Assembly (NCBI RefSeq): GCF_000719095.1
Contig: NZ_JOEH01000053.1
Span: forward strand, 1-22,973
Direction of reading: 5' to 3'
From: Streptacidiphilus jeojiense
GTDB lineage: Bacteria > Actinomycetota > Actinomycetes > Streptomycetales > Streptomycetaceae
DNA length: 22,973 nucleotides
The notes beneath the pieces were generated by a model. That model made no database searches and was not told where the DNA came from. It saw nothing but the letters and a program-made list of their open reading frames with translations. This document shows positions 21,184-22,973 of this stretch, piece after piece. The position numbers and the translations under genes are program-made. Position 1 is the stretch's first letter, and the number at the start of each line of letters is the position of its first letter.

Positions 21184-22125
21184 ATGGATCGCAACCAGCG
21201 GGTGACAGGTGCCGTCGTCGGCTCGGCGGTCGGTGACGCGCTCGGCGCGCCTTTTGAGTTCAGCAGGGAGCGCACCTTCTCCACGCGCTTCCCGCAACCG
21301 GACCCCGACAACGAGATGTGCGGAGGCGGCAGCTGGGAGCCTGGCGAGGCCACCGACGACACCCAGATGGCCGTCCACCTCGCTGAGTCCCTGCTCGAAC
21401 GCGGCGGCCTGGACCTGCCGGACATCTTCGACCGCTTCCAGCGCTGGGCCACCGACGACCCCATGGACATCGGCCTCCAGACGGAGACCGTCCTCACCAG
21501 CGGTGACCCCTGGAACCTAGCCGCCGCCATCCACTTCCAGACCAACCACCTCGCCGCCGGCAACGGGTCCCTGATGCGGGCCACCACCTCCGCCGTCTAC
21601 TTCGCCCGCGCCGGACAGCAGGCCACCATGGACGCGGCCCGCCGCATCGCCGCCCTCACCCACGGCGACCCCGCCGCCTGGGAAGGCACCGCGATCTTCC
21701 ACGAACTCGTCAGGATCGCCCTGGAGGGCGGAGACCCCCTCACCGCCCCGCCCGACATCCTGCCCCTCATCGACCCGGACCAGCGCGAGCGCTACGCCAT
21801 CGTCCTCCACCCCGACTGGCACCCCGACCAGGCCACCGAGTTCAACGGCGCCGTCTGGCCCTGCCTCGGCTCCGCCGTCTGGGCCCTGCGCACCACCGCC
21901 TCCTTCGACGCCGCCCTCCGCACCGCCGTGGACCTCGGCGGCGACACCGACACCGTCGCCGCCGTCACCGGCGGCCTCGCCGGCGCGGTGTACGGGCTGG
22001 ACGCCATACCCGCGCCTTGGACACACCCACTCCATGTCCTCCTGCCGGGATCCGGCGGCCGGGAACTGGGCTTCGCCGACCTCGCAGGACTCGCCGCACG
22101 CCTGGAGACTGAGCCGGTCGAGTAG
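21184..22125 (+). CDS. ADP-ribosylglycohydrolase family protein
   Basis: A 313-aa cytoplasmic hydrolase of the DraG/ARH family, which removes ADP-ribose from proteins, nucleic acids or small molecules using two magnesium ions. Metal-binding motifs are in place: GDALG near residue 17, T57-D58-D59-T60 (TDDTQM), and the C-terminal GGDTDT with D254, D256 and T257. The NGSLMR segment, common in the family, is also present. Length is typical for the short bacterial members. The ATG at 21184 is preceded by a TAGGCT -10 box instead of a ribosome site. It lies directly after the HAD phosphatase; the two could act in sequence on ADP-ribosyl or phosphate groups, but that is inference. A hairpin terminator follows, shared with tRNA-Gly repeat 4. 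Confidence 0.94.
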   Translation: MDRNQRVTGAVVGSAVGDALGAPFEFSRERTFSTRFPQPDPDNEMCGGGSWEPGEATDDTQMAVHLAESLLERGGLDLPDIFDRFQRWATDDPMDIGLQTETVLTSGDPWNLAAAIHFQTNHLAAGNGSLMRATTSAVYFARAGQQATMDAARRIAALTHGDPAAWEGTAIFHELVRIALEGGDPLTAPPDILPLIDPDQRERYAIVLHPDWHPDQATEFNGAVWPCLGSAVWALRTTASFDAALRTAVDLGGDTDTVAAVTGGLAGAVYGLDAIPAPWTHPLHVLLPGSGGRELGFADLAGLAARLETEPVE

Positions 22126-22170
22126 TTCGGCTGTGGTGCGGGGCCTCGAAGTTGATCTAGCCAATGAGCG

Positions 22171-22197
22171 AGCCCCCAGGGTGTTGGCCTGGGGGCT
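22171..22197. terminator. Terminator hairpin left of tRNA-Gly repeat 4
   Basis: AGCCCCCAGG (22171-22180) pairs perfectly with CCTGGGGGCT (22188-22197) over 10 bp, with T residues after it on the plus strand. It ends the ADP-ribosylglycohydrolase transcript and, on the minus strand, is placed like a tRNA terminator. Confidence 0.85.
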
Positions 22198-22203
22198 TTG
22201 CGT

Positions 22204-22249
22204 TGGAGCGGGTGACGAGAATCGAACTCGTGCTCTGAGCTTGGGAAGC
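22204..22249 (-). repeat. tRNA-Gly(CCC) 3'-end repeat, copy 4 (att-like)
   Basis: This matches copy 2 except for one base in the T-stem region (CGTGCTC for CGCGCTC). The tRNA 5' half is again missing. GTTGATCTAG at 22151-22160 corresponds to the GTTGGTCTAG left of copy 1. Confidence 0.88.
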
Positions 22250-22426
22250 ATTGCACCGATGACCATGCCAGACCAGCCCTGACCTGCTCGTTCGACCCAG
22301 CCATGAAGGCTGCCCCGTTGGTTGCACAGGCGTCGGTTTCACCGTGATTTACCGCCCGACTCTGCCCCTTAGGGCACGCGTAGGGCACGCAATCTGGCGC
22401 TCGACGATGCGAACTGCTGGGGCACG
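22250..22426. repeat. Conserved element-end segment right of copy 4
   Basis: Closely similar to 15165-15305. The 25-bp motif is at 22334-22358 (85 bp from the att core). TAGGGCACG occurs at 22370-22378 and 22381-22389, and a third related TGGGGCACG is at 22418-22426, 2 bp before the stop of the minus-strand gene. Confidence 0.78.
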
Positions 22427-22428
22427 TC

Positions 22429-22968
22429 CTAGGAGTGCACGAGCTCGCAGTCATCTTCACTCAGGTGCAGTCGCAGCAAGTCTTGGAGTGCGGCAGTCGG
22501 GAAGGGGTGCTCTATCCACTTCTCTCTGTAGCCCTCCTCACCGTGCTGAACCAGGACGGCTTGAGCGGCCTCCACGACCGCATGCGCGAAGACACTCCTT
22601 GCTGGCTTGGAAGCCCACCTGATCGTCCCAGCAGTGTCAGGAAGCGCATAGCTCGCAGTCGAGTCCGGAAATGAGTAGATCGTCACCTCGGCGAGTGCTC
22701 CTTCCCGTCGTAGCACCCACCTCAGCTCCTGCGGTTCCAGTTCGAAGGAGAACCTCTGAACAGCGTCGGATGTGTAGAGGCCACCTGCGCCAGCAACGAG
22801 ATCCCCCAACGCATCTGTCAGATAACTGGGCACCGTGCGGTACTTGCTGACTCCATCGTCGAGATGGCACGTTGCCCGGTTGCGTCCTGGGGAGTGGTGT
22901 ACGGGTTTCCACCTGATCCGGGGGTTTGTCACCGGATCGGTTGGGAGCGCGCATAGTTGAACGGCCAT
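22429..22968 (-). CDS. Uncharacterised actinomycete protein, possible orphan immunity-type cargo (5' end uncertain)
   Basis: A 179-aa soluble protein if the ATG at 22968 is the start; the frame is still open at the window edge, so the true start may be outside. The order is an N-terminal strand-rich part (RATCHLDDGVSKYRTVPSYL), TDALGDLVAGAGGL, a strand pair FSFELEPQELRWVLRREGALAEVTIYSF, and the C-terminal VVEAAQAVLVQHGEEGYREKWIEHPFPTAALQDLLRL. This pattern (ALGDLV, then EPxExRW, then a GYREKW tail) matches small streptomycete proteins I recall as unannotated and often found as scattered orphans. No catalytic motif is seen. Its stop abuts the element-end GGGCACG motif, the same position as the GGMGS-motif and SUKH genes at copies 1 and 2. 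Confidence 0.7.
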   Translation of the reverse strand: MAVQLCALPTDPVTNPRIRWKPVHHSPGRNRATCHLDDGVSKYRTVPSYLTDALGDLVAGAGGLYTSDAVQRFSFELEPQELRWVLRREGALAEVTIYSFPDSTASYALPDTAGTIRWASKPARSVFAHAVVEAAQAVLVQHGEEGYREKWIEHPFPTAALQDLLRLHLSEDDCELVHS

Positions 22969-22973
22969 CGGCT

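Noticed and set aside
15119..22249. Functional tRNA-Gly genes at the four repeats
   Set aside because: Each has only the anticodon loop, T-arm and acceptor 3' strand; the sequence to the right does not provide a D-arm, the anticodon 5' strand or the acceptor 5' strand.

Overview
The window is high-GC DNA that looks like the chromosome of a streptomycete (Streptomyces, Kitasatospora or a close relative). The evidence is the strong GC bias at third codon positions, GTG starts, probable leaderless transcripts with TAGxxT-type -10 boxes, and several families common in actinomycetes: a DrrA-type ABC exporter, a PF04672-type methyltransferase, DUF6928, an LprG-like lipoprotein and secreted proteins built from 'LDTR' repeats.

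Left part (1-9000). The end of a DUF4097-like protein is followed by a translationally coupled DrrA/DrrB-type ABC exporter. Three large secreted proteins come next (2095-4173 +, 4241-7057 -, 7308-8939 +). Their N-terminal domains are unrelated: a TolB/PD40-like propeller, a right-handed beta-helix plus two PKD-like domains, and an Ig/PKD-like domain. All three end in three copies of the same module of about 120 residues, nine copies in total.

Middle part (9000-15070). A leaderless lipoprotein of LprG/LppX type overlaps by 4 bp a 14-TM MFS exporter, the same pairing as mycobacterial lprG-p55. After it come a PNPOx-like flavin/F420 split-barrel protein, a PF04672-type methyltransferase, a MarR regulator divergent from an NTF2/SnoaL-like gene across two matching 17-bp palindromes, an AAA_33-type P-loop kinase and a small Cys-rich protein.

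Right part (15070-22973) is an accessory region. Four copies of the last 46 bp of a tRNA-Gly(CCC) gene lie in the same orientation at 15119, 17772, 19523 and 22204, and none has the tRNA 5' half. Three of them carry the same architecture. A terminator hairpin lies to the left. To the right, at a nearly constant distance of 85-86 bp, is a 25-bp motif; at 121-122 bp there are GGGCACG motifs; and a minus-strand gene ends within 3-12 bp of those motifs. A decayed tyrosine integrase ends just left of the second copy. I read this as a tandem accumulation of related integrative elements at a tRNA-Gly gene lying to the right of the window. Each element brings a small cargo gene next to its attachment site (a GGMGS-motif protein, a SUKH/SMI1-KNR4 protein, and an uncharacterised immunity-like protein). 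Other cargo includes a GNAT acetyltransferase, a DUF5763-like zinc-binding protein, DUF6928, a HAD phosphatase of the RNA-repair-associated type and an ADP-ribosylglycohydrolase. This repeated cassette layout is the most interesting structure in the window. All family assignments come from reading motifs; no database search was run.
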